DNA of 64,000 nucleotides from Eurosta solidaginis. Lineage: Eukaryota > Arthropoda > Insecta > Diptera > Tephritidae. A program made the translations under genes and the position numbers. Each line of letters starts with the position of its first letter. Within the stretch, counting starts at the first letter, position 1. Shown piece after piece: positions 22,701 to 31,176 of the stretch. The notes under the pieces are model-generated. The model was given only the letters and a program-made list of their open reading frames with translations, was not told the DNA's origin and searched no databases. Location of the stretch: positions 363,523,739-363,587,738 of the forward strand of contig NC_090319.1 of assembly GCF_040869045.1 (NCBI RefSeq). Direction: 5' to 3'.

Positions 22701-25700
22701 ATTCAAATAGTCGAATGTAAATGAAACAAAAAGCGTTTTGATAAAAGAATATTACATACTTAAGCAATCTTTTAGAGCTAGGACTAATCGATTAAGCGAT
22801 TAATCTAATCGATCAAAAACTCTTTTAGTAAGTGGCCGTTGCCACGCCCATTTCAACATTTTTTTATGCAGATCGAGCTAGCTCTACACAGGAAACTAGT
22901 GTGTCAAACTTGAAGAGGAAAGCTCTATTTGCTTCTGAAATATCGAATAATTTTATTCATAGGAAATATTTGACACAGAAGAAGTAGTATGCCAGATTTT
23001 ATTACGATACATTTATTTAAATAAAAATTCTTGTAAAAACCCATTGAAGATGACCCTTACGACGGATAGGCTGACGAATGAACAGACGGATTGATACAAA
23101 AAGCTGTTCCTGAATGCCCGAGCCGTTATCACCTGAATAGCCGGGAATTACCCAAATCAACTGGACATAATCCGCATCATTATTACCCAGGTACCCGGGC
23201 ATTGAGCGTAAAAGACAAGTAACCGTGTAGCTCTAGTTAGCAGCTGCTTTAAAGTCGACTAAAAGATGGTGGGCGCCGATTCTCGTTCGGTGATTATTTT
23301 GCAGGATAGGGCGTATTGTTTGAAGTCGTCCTCATAAGGCCCAGCTCGGACGGTAGTTAGATGTTGTTTTTCGTTATCAAGGATTGCGTTATAGGTATCG
23401 TAATTTCTCTCGCTGTATAGCAGTATGGCGATTTGCTCCCTTTATAGCTCATCCCAATCTGTACTTCTCCTTGTCGCCATTATGATTTACTGCAGGAATC
23501 TATCTGGCCTTGAAACCTAGCGTTATCTGCCGGAATTTTGATGCACTATTGGGGAATTTTTTTTTTTTTTTCAGCCAGTATCTGAAGCCCCTCGTACTAA
23601 TGGCGTTCTGACTCACGTCTTTTCTTCGCGGTAGGTTTCTTGGTACAGAAATTTCTAAGGAAATCTGTTACTCATGTTCGTTTTGCTACAGCAGTTGAGT
23701 AGTCGAAGCAAAACGGCTAATCGATTAATCGAAGCTGGGCGACTATTCGAATACCATAAACTGACAAGTAAGCATGTTTTCGTTTTTCGAAACAATTTTT
23801 AACCAATCTATCGGATGCGGTTGAGCTATTTTCTACAATCTTGTATATCTTGAAGGATATAAGGTGCTCACCATCTGGGCTCTCATACCGTTTGACATCT
23901 CGGAAGCCTTTTGATTACAATACAGAAACTTGTATTACCTTTTTGAACTCTTAGTTTATAAAATATTTAACTCTATCTCCACCTCCCAATTTCTTTATGC
24001 ATTTTGTGACTTTTTCCACCACAATGACCGAGCTAGGTCGCCGAATAAACTCTGCTTCATCATTTTATTTGGCATCGGTCCACCAGCTAGCTGGTATTGG
24101 GTGTTTTGAACATCCACGCATCAGTTACCTACCAAACCACCATTTACTTGAGCACAGGTCCACAGGCATACCGATTACCAGTTATTTAACTTTGGAAAAC
24201 CTTTGATATTGAGCAGGGACGGAAAATAATAATTGTTTTTTTTTTGAGTCGAAAAAGTCCTGGTCAAAAGATTTCCTAGGTGAAAACATTTGAGTTCCCA
24301 GGTATCCCTATAGCAATATCATATCGAATCATGCATCCTTTTATTTTTCGAACTTTTTCCATAAAAGTCCACATATAAAAGTAAAATCTGTATTTTTATT
24401 TTTTGAGTCCGATAGAACTTGTTAAACTCAGACTTCTAAAAATAAAATTCCGGAAATAAAAAAAAATTTAATTCGAATAAGCTGTTTCTTTGTTATCAAG
24501 CGGGACTTTTATTTTGGCCTTAAAAAATAAATGTCCGGATTTAACATTTATTTCCGGACTTTTATTTTTAAAAGTCCGAGTTTAACTAGTTCTATCGGAC
24601 TCAAAAAATAAAAATCCGAAAATAATTTTTATCTTGATCCAAATATATTTAAAGTCCAAAATTAATAGTTTTGCTAGGAATTATATTATAAAAGGAATAA
24701 CAATTTCAGCCCCTGATATTGAGAGATAGGTATTAACAGAAATTATGATACAAAGTGGGGGTTTGAGCGTTTGAGATCCACTCCCGGGGAAAATTACCTG
24801 AAGAGATGTACTGCTGAGTGTGTGGCGATTGAAGCTTTTCTTATTTCCATTTGCAATTGGCTATTCTCATTTACTATTGGTACTCGTAAAGTCGTTCTAA
24901 TACCTATAAAAACTGATATTTACATCTTTTTCCCCCGCCATTCTTCAAGCGCAATTGCTACTTCGCAGATGAGCTACCTGGCGTATATGGAAAAAAGTAC
25001 AGTTTCAATAATTGCATTACTCGCTGTCGTATTCATAGCATTTATGTTTTGTGCAATTGCTTGATATTCGTGTATCCTGAATATTTATTAGATTTGGGCC
25101 ATGATTATGTTTATTGTACGTTACGACATAAGCAATGCATACAACGTTATTCATGTGAGTATTGTTTTGAAAACCAGGTGTCATTAAACAAGCACAGCAT
25201 TGCTTTCTTTTGCTTACTGAATAAGCCTTTAGCTATATTGATCTTTTAAAGTTTATAAACACGGTGCATCTGACCCGCGAGTCATCTTTGCAGGGCCGGG
25301 AAAGTCGTGAGTATGGTGCGTACCCTGAAATTAAAAATAGTCGATAAAAATTATAATAAAAACTTCATTATATTATTACTTGTCGATTGATTACTAATCA
25401 TACATAATTTGTATAATAATTTAATCCCTCATGCCTACCACTTTTATCGCCGATCCAAACTACTCACCCAGCTTTTGCGTGTTTCACCGGCCCTGCATCT
25501 GTGTAATTGTTGTTCACGAGTTAGCCAGAGTAACGTTTAACAAATCGAAACTGACTCTTGACTCAGACTCACCGTATACAGACTGTGTTATATATAATAT
25601 ACTGAAATAATACTTATAATATTACTATTTTTTCCCCAAAGTCAAGTGGTCTAATGTAATTACTGAACGTGAACATGTTTTCGGACTAGAACCTGAAATG

Positions 25701-28700
25701 GAAGATGCCTTATTTTGTCCACAATGTTTGCCGCCTTGTTTTTGGACGCGTTATGATGTTAATACTAATGCATTACCCTTAACAGAACATAATAAAATAA
25801 CATTTGAGTGAGTAAAAATATGTGTGAAGACGTTGTTTGACTAATATTTATATAATACTGTTGAATTTTAGCCTGCTGGAATCGTTGATTCGGTAGACTC
25901 AAATGAATGTAAATCGATCGAACAAATCGAAAAATGAAATTTGGTATACAATAGCCAATAGTCTGGAAGTACCTAAAGCTATATTTAAAAGATGATGTGC
26001 AAGAAGTTTTTTTTGAAAAGTGAGCCATTGCAGTGTTTCGGGATAATTTCGAAATTGTATTCTGATCATTTCTGTATTATTTAGAGTATCATTTCACGAA
26101 TTTGTGTTAACACTATCTAACTATCAAAAATTTACAGATATGCTTTGGGATTATTTTGATACTATTTCTAGACCATCTCGATATAATTCTTTGGAGTCAA
26201 TTTGACATAATTTGTGCATTGTTTCTGACTCTTTCACAACTGTGTTTGAAATGATTACAAAACTTTTTCGTAACAGTTTTCGGTACAAATTTAGAACTTA
26301 TTCGGAAATATTTTGGATTATTCTGGAATATTTTACTACTGATTCAGAATTATTTTAGAGATAGTCTTCTGGATATTTCAGGATACATCGTGGGATAGTA
26401 TCGGGATGTATTTCGCGATAATTTAAGGACAATTTCGGGATAAATTTTAGCTTAATATCAGAATTATTTCGGAACCATTCGAAATTGTTTTACGGATAAT
26501 CTACTAACAATTTCGATACAGTGTTTGGAATCATTTGAAGACTATGTGTTGAGTCATCCAAAATAGTTCAGGACTATGTCGGGATAGTTTCGGAATTGCT
26601 GCGGGGGCTCTTTCGGGATTGGATAACTTCCGGTTATTCCTTGAGTAAATTTTGAAGACTGTTTTAGACTATTTCAGGGCAACTTACAGATGCATTCCGA
26701 AAAAATTTTGAAGACCAATTCGGGATTATTATTATAAGGATCATGTTTATTTCACGATTATATTAGGGATTATTTCGGAACTTTCTCCTTATAATTCAAG
26801 GACCAATTGTATGTTTCCGACATTGCTTTTGGGTCTGTTTCGGTATTGCCTCAAGGTAATTGGTTCCAAAAATAGTTCCAAAAAACTAACCGGTTTCAAA
26901 AAATCAACCGGTTCCAAAATTTCAGAAAGTATTCGGTTCCAAAAAATAGTCGCTTAATCAAAGTTCTATAAAATAGCCGGTTCCGAAAAAGTTCAAAAAA
27001 ACTAGCCGGTTTTTGAAAAGTTTCCGGTTTCAAAATAGCCGATTCCAAAGAAGTTTCAAAAAGTATACGTTTCCGTTCCAGGAAGCTTAAGTTTAAATGA
27101 AACCGAACAATATTACCGATTTGTGTGCTCCTATATATATTTTGAGGATACATTTAAAGAGAAACGTTATTAGCACTAAATAATTTAGAAGTAGTTTGAT
27201 CGACTTATGGGATTTAAAAAGTTTTTCAAATCGGGGTGGCCCCTCGGCAGTGGTTTCGCAAACACTCCGAGTGTATTTCTCCCATGAAAAGCTTCCCACT
27301 GAAAATGCATTTGCCCTGTAGATGCCGTTAGGAATCGCCATAAAATAGATAGGTGCTGTCCCCCAAGATGTAAGGAAAATGAAAAAAAAAAAAAAAAAAC
27401 AAAACAAGACGCAAATCGGAAGAGAAGCCCGGTATAAATCTCCGGGGAGATAAATCGCGTCAAGTATGTTGGTTATGGCATTAAACGTTTTGTGCAGAGA
27501 TTAACTAAATAGAAGGGGATTAGAAAGATTTTCCTTTTTTTAACATATTGTGACGAATATTAGCAACACTAAGGGATACTATCAGCTCTAAGCGATCCTA
27601 ATCAGTCACTTGTATATACATAAACAAATCAATCATTATGTCTACACATATGTACATACAGCAGCGGAGAGTTATTCATAAAAGTATGCAATCTTCAGCA
27701 AAGTAGTTCTCTGAGATACTCACAAAAGTATGCAATCTTCAGCGAACTAGTACATTCTAGAAATAGAAACGCCTAGAAATATGCCAACGAGGAAACCGAA
27801 CTGTATAAAAGCAGCACCAGTTGAGGCACGACCAATCAGTATGATTTAAGCACGCTATCAGTTGCGAAGTATAAGTGTTATTGTGAAAGTAGTCTAATAA
27901 AGACCATTTTGCATTAGGAATATTGGAGTTATTTATACAACGATTTAGCAATACGAACGCTAGTAGACGGTGTAAAATCAGCGGAGTTTCCTTAAGTTCG
28001 TTACAATATGACCTTTGCACCAACATATCTCTACTGGTAGTATTGTTACGTACCATATATATGTATATTGGAAATTTTGTTAAAATTAAAACTGTAGGCC
28101 CTTTTTTAAGTAGGCATGTTTCTTATTCGTTTTTGATCGCATGTATGTATTATATATATGCGGAAATCCGCCAAACTTTGGTTTTTTTGGAGAAAAAAAT
28201 TTTTTTTGAAACATGGTATAACGCAAATATCTTTTTGTTAGGAACATTGAGGGGTAAATTGGAGCTGTAGTGCATCGCCGTTACTCGTCTTACATAATGC
28301 CTCAAAAAGATATAGTCAACAGATCGAGCAAAATATATATAAATTGAGGTCGCAATGTTAAATATACATTTATTTCAACACTTCTGTACCGATTATATCG
28401 AAATTTTAACCAAATATGGAGATATATGCAGTTGTTAGCTATGTAAAATTTTGTTGGATACACGAGCCCCGGTTTTGTAGATATCGGTAAAAATATAAAA
28501 CCGAATAACAGCCAAATATTTTTTACTGCAAAGTTTGCAACACATTTATTTTAACACCTTTCTGCCGCTTATTTTGAAACTTTAAAACCATATAGATATG
28601 TGAACGCAGTATGTTTAGATAAAAAAGTTTTAATACCGGAGATCCGGTTTTGGAGATATTGATAAAAATATAAACCCCGAAAACCTATAATTTTTTTACT

Positions 28701-30910
28701 TATTTAAACACTTCTTAAACGATTGTGTTGAAAATTTATCAGGATTAACATATCTATGTGGGGTATATTTAGGTAAAATTTTGTTGATATCCGAAACCCG
28801 GTTTTGAGAGATATCGGAAAAAATATGAAACCTGGTAACCCTCAAATATTTCATACCCGTTTGTTAATTTTTTCTCTACACCACAGTAGTATACCAACAA
28901 TTGCCTCATCTTGGAATATTCACGCAAGGAAAGTTATTGATGTTTGTATATGGGGAAAATACACGAAATTTTCGTCTAAAATTGGCAATCGTCAAAAAGT
29001 CTAGACATTTTTTTTTTATTTTTTAAGTTTTTGTACGAAATTTGTGTTTTTTCATTTACTTTTAAATAAAACTTGGTTAAAAAAAAATAAAAAATTTTTT
29101 TCTACACTTTTTGACGATTGCCAATTTTTGTCGGAATTTTCGTATATTTACCCCTTATACAAACATCAATAACTTTCCTTGCGTGAATATTCCAAGATGG
29201 GGCAATTGATGGTATACTACTGTGGTGTAGAGCAAAAATTAACAAACGGGTATGAAGTGATAAAAGTAAAATTGTAGCTGTGCCCACAAAAAAAAACATG
29301 CTCCTGAAAAAAATTTACGCAACCAAGTGCTTCCACTTTTCTGCCTCTACCTTCAAAACTGAATGGGGCACATCGAATTTGAAGCCTCAGGTATTTTTAG
29401 TCCCTGATAGGCTATTATCGTGCATAATCCAAATTTCAATACTCAGTTGCCTCAAAAAGCTATAAGCAAAAAACTGTCAATGTTGAAAATGAAAAAAAAA
29501 AGTATAGCTACTTTGATAGATGATAGTTTTGAGTATTGGAGGGGCACATTAATTTTGCTCATACTTTTAGAATCTCCGTCTCAAAAACAACATTCAGTTC
29601 AAATTGCACAACGTTTCAGCGATGCCTCAAAATTTTATCGAAAAAAATTCAAAAAAAAAAAAAATAAAACAAAGATAAAGGGTATCGCTTGAAAAAGTGT
29701 AAAAATCGAAGTTTTTTGCGTTTCGAAGTTCTGCAAAACTTACTATCAACTTCTTGATTTTTAAAATCATCAGATCCGATAGTCAAAAGGTCAAACTTAA
29801 TGTCCTTGTACTTTTTTCTGGCCTTAAGTTTTTTGCCCGTGTGTAAAACCCGAGTATCCAAAAAAGTAAAAGTTTTTGGGATTTGCCCATATACCGAATT
29901 GCAAAGTGATATCAATCATTTTCAATACCAATATATCATCGAAGATGCTTTAAAAGCTGCTAACTCCATCTACCAAAATTTCACAGTAGAAAGAAAAAGC
30001 TTTATTGGGTGGCAGGTTAAAATGCATAAAAATTTTGTAGGAGTTACGTGATTCTACAAACGCGTACCACACATGCAGAAATCGTCTGCCATTCCATCAT
30101 TGTCAAAAAACCGATTTAAGTTTAATGCGGAGCTCTCACCACATCACCGGCGATCTCAGTTTATGCTCAAGTTATGGTGGTAATGGACTGAACTTTGTTG
30201 ATATTAAACATGTAGACCATCGGCACTTGGTAAAGTATCGGTACTTTACACAGTACTTGGAAAAAAGCATCGACTACGATATATTCGAGTATTTTTTTTG
30301 GAAAAGTATCGATACTACTCACTCAGTACTCGTATCGTTCTATCACTAATCAGGTTTCAAAAAAGTAACTACAAAGTTAAAAATGGAACCCGTGTCAGTT
30401 TCGATTTTGGGACAAACTGACTTGTTTTAATTAATTAGTACCAACCTTTGAACCATGTAGAATTTGGTCTTAGTTTAGCTCTCTGTGATCCTAGGTTTAC
30501 CTTACCTTTTTTATTGTATGTATGTAATTTATTTCATTTCATTCAACAATTCATCTTACAGCGAAATATCCCAGACAAATGTATCAAACCTTGCTATGGC
30601 GTACATTCATTTTGAGACCGCAAATGTTCCATGGTATAGGCGTTATCTGAAAGATTCTTGGTTTCAAATTTTCAGTAAGTTTATAAATTTAAAAACTAAA
30701 CTCTTTTCTCTTATTTTATGCTTTAATTAATTCATTTAAGGTTTTGTCGGCAACATGGTGGGCATTATAACTGGCTTCTCAATTACTGGCTTCTGTGAAC
30801 TTATCTTCTTCATTGTTTATCATATATATATGACCTTCAAGAAGGAAATCTTGTCCGATTGCGAAAGAAATACCCAAAAACCGAAGGAAACATTGCTTAT
30901 ACTACCTTAA
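13565..30910 (+). CDS. Pickpocket-family DEG/ENaC sodium channel subunit, gene 2 (complete)
   Basis: Exons 13565-13788, 16572-16775, 16835-17021, 17200-17327, 22264-22381, 22488-22637, 24950-25154, 25642-25807, 30562-30674 and 30741-30910 join to 1665 bases: 554 residues plus TAA, all junctions GT-AG and in phase. Cytoplasmic N terminus 1-75 with the gating-motif region at 58-65; membrane segment 1 about 76-99; FPTFSIC 120-126; LTPTC and GFCCTFN Cys motifs; CYF...NCITRC...CNC Cys box; CPQCLPPC; GFS pore motif 510-512 in membrane segment 2; short tail. Length is typical of insect ppk proteins. Start chosen at ATG 13565, the first ATG in frame; the open frame runs further up without one. It is a tandem paralogue of gene 1, with its start 2.7 kb after the gene 1 stop. 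Its orthologue is not assigned. Confidence 0.95.
13905..15560 (+). repeat. Degenerate ~38-bp tandem array, split by a MITE
   Basis: The unit is of the type ttttttatatcgctcggaaa followed by gtaacagttattttttgag. In 15005-15560 the cagttatt word recurs at about 15051, 15088, 15130, 15177, 15215, 15250, 15316, 15354, 15394, 15430 (mostly 35-47 apart). The array is interrupted at 14234-14987 by a family F MITE. All in intron 1 of ppk gene 2. Confidence 0.75.
14234..14987. mobile_element. hAT-type MITE, family F, copy 3 (diverged)
   Basis: Starts CAGGGACCAAAACTG; its far end, read backwards, resembles the head of copy 2 (gagtcgaaaaagtc / gactttttcgac, aatcatgcatcc / ggatgaatgatt). The octamers tcttttta and gtttttta flanking it agree at 6 of 8. 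Right boundary is approximate. Confidence 0.6.
15654..16511. mobile_element. Probable hAT-type foldback MITE in ppk gene 2 intron 1
   Basis: Ends TAAAGTTGGCA and TGCCAACTCTA (inverted), with flanking octamers gtcttagt and gtctaaat (6 of 8). Inside, tgcctacaagccataacagc (15892) and gctgttatggcttgtaggca (16297) are perfect inverted copies. 858 bp, no transposase. Confidence 0.6.
16572..16775 (+). CDS. ppk gene 2, exon 2
   Basis: Acceptor ttgcag to 16571, donor gtaagt at 16776. Encodes membrane segment 1 (LFWIIFHSIMFGVLIAILY) and FPTFSICSLNRIS. Counterpart of 321-527 in gene 1. Confidence 0.94.
16835..17021 (+). CDS. ppk gene 2, exon 3
   Basis: A 59-base intron precedes it (acceptor ttctag to 16834); donor gtatgt at 17022. 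Encodes KDPFKRGVKYFYNHIKKMNW to FYNTRERMQK. Counterpart of 1746-1935. Confidence 0.94.
17200..17327 (+). CDS. ppk gene 2, exon 4
   Basis: Acceptor ataag to 17199, after a T run; donor gtaagt at 17328. Encodes LTPTCDDMIIRCRM to GFCCTFNHDGK. Counterpart of 3783-3916. Confidence 0.93.
17590..17990. repeat. ATCGAT-rich cluster in ppk gene 2 intron
   Basis: Dense recurrence of ttatcgat, tatcgaaa and atcgataa words in both orientations over about 400 bases. It reads as a degenerate short-unit repeat; some words also match the TATCGATA element bound by DREF in Drosophila. Confidence 0.55.
18090..18420 (+). repeat. CCGAAAT-type degenerate array, field 2
   Basis: Same word usage and strand as field 1 (aaatgatccsgaaat style), 330 bases long, inside the 4.9-kb intron of ppk gene 2. 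Confidence 0.7.
18486..18656 (-). mobile_element. CAA-tailed SINE-like element (family G), short form
   Basis: Plus strand begins attgttgttgttgtag, then cggatacagagccggtacgt, gcccgaccatctcgggaacg, and stops near aaacgcccc. Same breakpoint as the copies at 11322 and 58926. Confidence 0.75.
18660..19420. other. Intron stretch without recognised element
   Basis: AT-rich DNA of ppk gene 2 intron 17328-22263; a GC-richer patch at 19325-19420 (cacaccacccggaaggtctc) partly recurs at 19520, so a small unclassified repeat may be present. Confidence 0.45.
19421..19490. mobile_element. Lone end of the 2142-2392 MITE family
   Basis: atatatcgcccatttacttc followed by aatagtgtcataattcaaaa matches the terminal inverted repeat of the MITE at 2142-2392. 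The other end is missing. Confidence 0.6.
19915..21946 (+). repeat. Interspersed repeat family A, copy 2
   Basis: Starts caagtaaggaaggttaagtt; the right end is broken near ttataattgtacaacca, without the terminal ctcaactgagta. Six internal ~130-bp units (gtatcaaat at 20051, 20181, 20311, 20441, 20572, 20668). An extra (TTTA)n run lies at about 20985-21010. Sits in the ppk gene 2 intron. Confidence 0.85.
22264..22381 (+). CDS. ppk gene 2, exon 5
   Basis: Acceptor accag to 22263, donor gtaagt at 22382. Encodes KYSEPRPPALGLFKYNGLVL to SVSASFG. It matches only the first half of gene 1 exon 4149-4416. Confidence 0.9.
22488..22637 (+). CDS. ppk gene 2, exon 6
   Basis: Acceptor tttaag to 22487, donor gtaagt at 22638; both ends phase 0. 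Encodes FYFHAYGNYADVLSGSVNER to ESARILSPIV. It matches the second half of gene 1 exon 4149-4416, so the 106-base intron before it is specific to gene 2. Confidence 0.88.
23230..23480 (-). pseudogene. Decayed non-LTR reverse transcriptase fragment
   Basis: The minus strand gives a NYR-type segment and then RIGAHHLLVDFKAA, matching the conserved (T)HHLFVDFKAAYD block of RT from jockey-like elements, with frameshifts and stops. Only ~250 bases are recognisable. In ppk gene 2 intron 22638-24949. Confidence 0.6.
23480..24205. other. Intron stretch without recognised element
   Basis: Part of ppk gene 2 intron 22638-24949; contains a short T run and unmatched sequence. Confidence 0.45.
24214..24715. 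mobile_element. hAT-type MITE, family F, copy 2, perfect 8-bp TSD
   Basis: Starts CAGGGACGGAAAATAATAAT and ends CAATTTCAGCCCCTG, inverted copies of each other. Flanked on both sides by ATATTGAG (24206-24213 and 24716-24723), a perfect 8-bp TSD as made by hAT transposases. 502 bp, no coding; interior is aagtccgg / ccggactt palindromes. Confidence 0.92.
24950..25154 (+). CDS. ppk gene 2, exon 7
   Basis: Acceptor ttcaag to 24949, donor gtgagt at 25155. Encodes RNCYFADELPGVYGKKYSFN, then NCITRC and CNC, the main Cys box; leaves in phase 1 as in gene 1. Longer open frames over this stretch are in the wrong frame. Confidence 0.93.
25642..25807 (+). CDS. ppk gene 2, exon 8
   Basis: Acceptor caaag to 25641, donor gtgagt at 25808. 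Encodes FKWSNVITEREHVFGLEPEM and CPQCLPPCFWTRYDV. Counterpart of 7174-7342. Confidence 0.94.
26030..27060 (-). repeat. CCGAAAT-type degenerate array, field 3 (inverted)
   Basis: Words tttcgggat, atttcgg and ggattatttcg dominate for 1 kb, so the array is in opposite orientation to fields 1, 2 and 5. The last part turns into a distinct ccggttccaaaaa sub-repeat (26870-27070). Confidence 0.75.
27207..27465 (+). mobile_element. SINE family B, 5'-truncated copy
   Basis: tcggggtggcccctcggcag, gaaaagcttcccactgaaaa, gatgccgttaggaatcgcca and gacgcaaatcggaagagaag follow the family B body in order; the tRNA-like head is absent, and an A run was gained at 27379-27398. Confidence 0.75.
27549..28005 (+). 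mobile_element. Solo LTR, family J, 4-bp TSD
   Basis: TGTGACGAATATTAGCAACA to AGTTCGTTACA, 457 bp, with ATAT on both sides. TATAAAAG near 27807 and AATAAA near 27896 are placed as LTR promoter and poly-A signal. Head and tail match the minus-strand copy at 8738-9261. No internal region. Confidence 0.88.
28330..28850. repeat. Degenerate ~155-177-bp tandem units
   Basis: ccggttttgtagatatcggt (28466), ccggttttggagatattgat (28644) and ccggttttgagagatatcgg (28799) each start a similar block with aaaaatataaa and acacttct words. Confidence 0.6.
28850..29256. repeat. Long hairpin with ~150-bp arms
   Basis: Arms 28850-29001 and 29105-29256 are inverted copies differing at only about ten positions (ttcatacccgtttgttaatt / aattaacaaacgggtatgaa at the outer ends). 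Loop of ~100 AT-rich bases. Matching open frames in the two arms are a consequence of the inverted repeat. In the ppk gene 2 intron 25808-30561. Confidence 0.9.
29257..30561. other. Intron stretch without recognised element
   Basis: AT-rich remainder of the ppk gene 2 intron up to exon 9. Open frames are short and show no family motif; the blocks at 29340-29640 use the same style of words as 28330-28850. Confidence 0.45.
30562..30674 (+). CDS. ppk gene 2, exon 9
   Basis: Acceptor ttacag to 30561, donor gtaagt at 30675. Encodes EISQTNVSNLAMAYIHFETA to KDSWFQIF. It lies 4.75 kb from exon 8, across an intron full of repeats. Confidence 0.91.
30741..30910 (+). CDS. ppk gene 2, last exon
   Basis: A 66-base intron precedes it (acceptor tttaag to 30740). 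Encodes FVGNMVGIITGFSITGFCEL (membrane segment 2 with G-F-S), a short polar tail and LLILP before TAA. Confidence 0.93.
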
Positions 30911-31004
30911 GGATATTTTCTGGAGTTTTTAGAAATGATCGTAGCTATTTATGCATGAATATAATTGTGCTATTTAAATTGTGTTTGTTGTCGCTAAAAC
31001 TATT

Positions 31005-31010
31005 AATAAA
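31005..31010 (+). terminator. Polyadenylation signal of ppk gene 2
   Basis: AATAAA 95 bases after the stop codon; the only consensus signal close to the gene end. Confidence 0.6.
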
Positions 31011-31176
31011 TGATTGATGTTAATCAAGAGCGCTCACTACTCTTTGGAGAAGGATTAGGTTACTAAAAAAAGATCGTTTCACTCACTCATACTGAAAATT
31101 ACTTATTTCTACGAATTTGAGGAAGAAACTCTTTGAAACCTCTGAAAGCGGAACGATCGAAGAATTCCATCTATAA

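Noticed and set aside
24771..25064. 97-codon plus-strand frame with a hydrophobic end
   Set aside because: It overlaps gene 2 exon 7 in the wrong frame; the Cys box is in another frame.
28804..29299. Two similar small proteins on opposite strands
   Set aside because: They are the two arms of one inverted repeat, not two genes.
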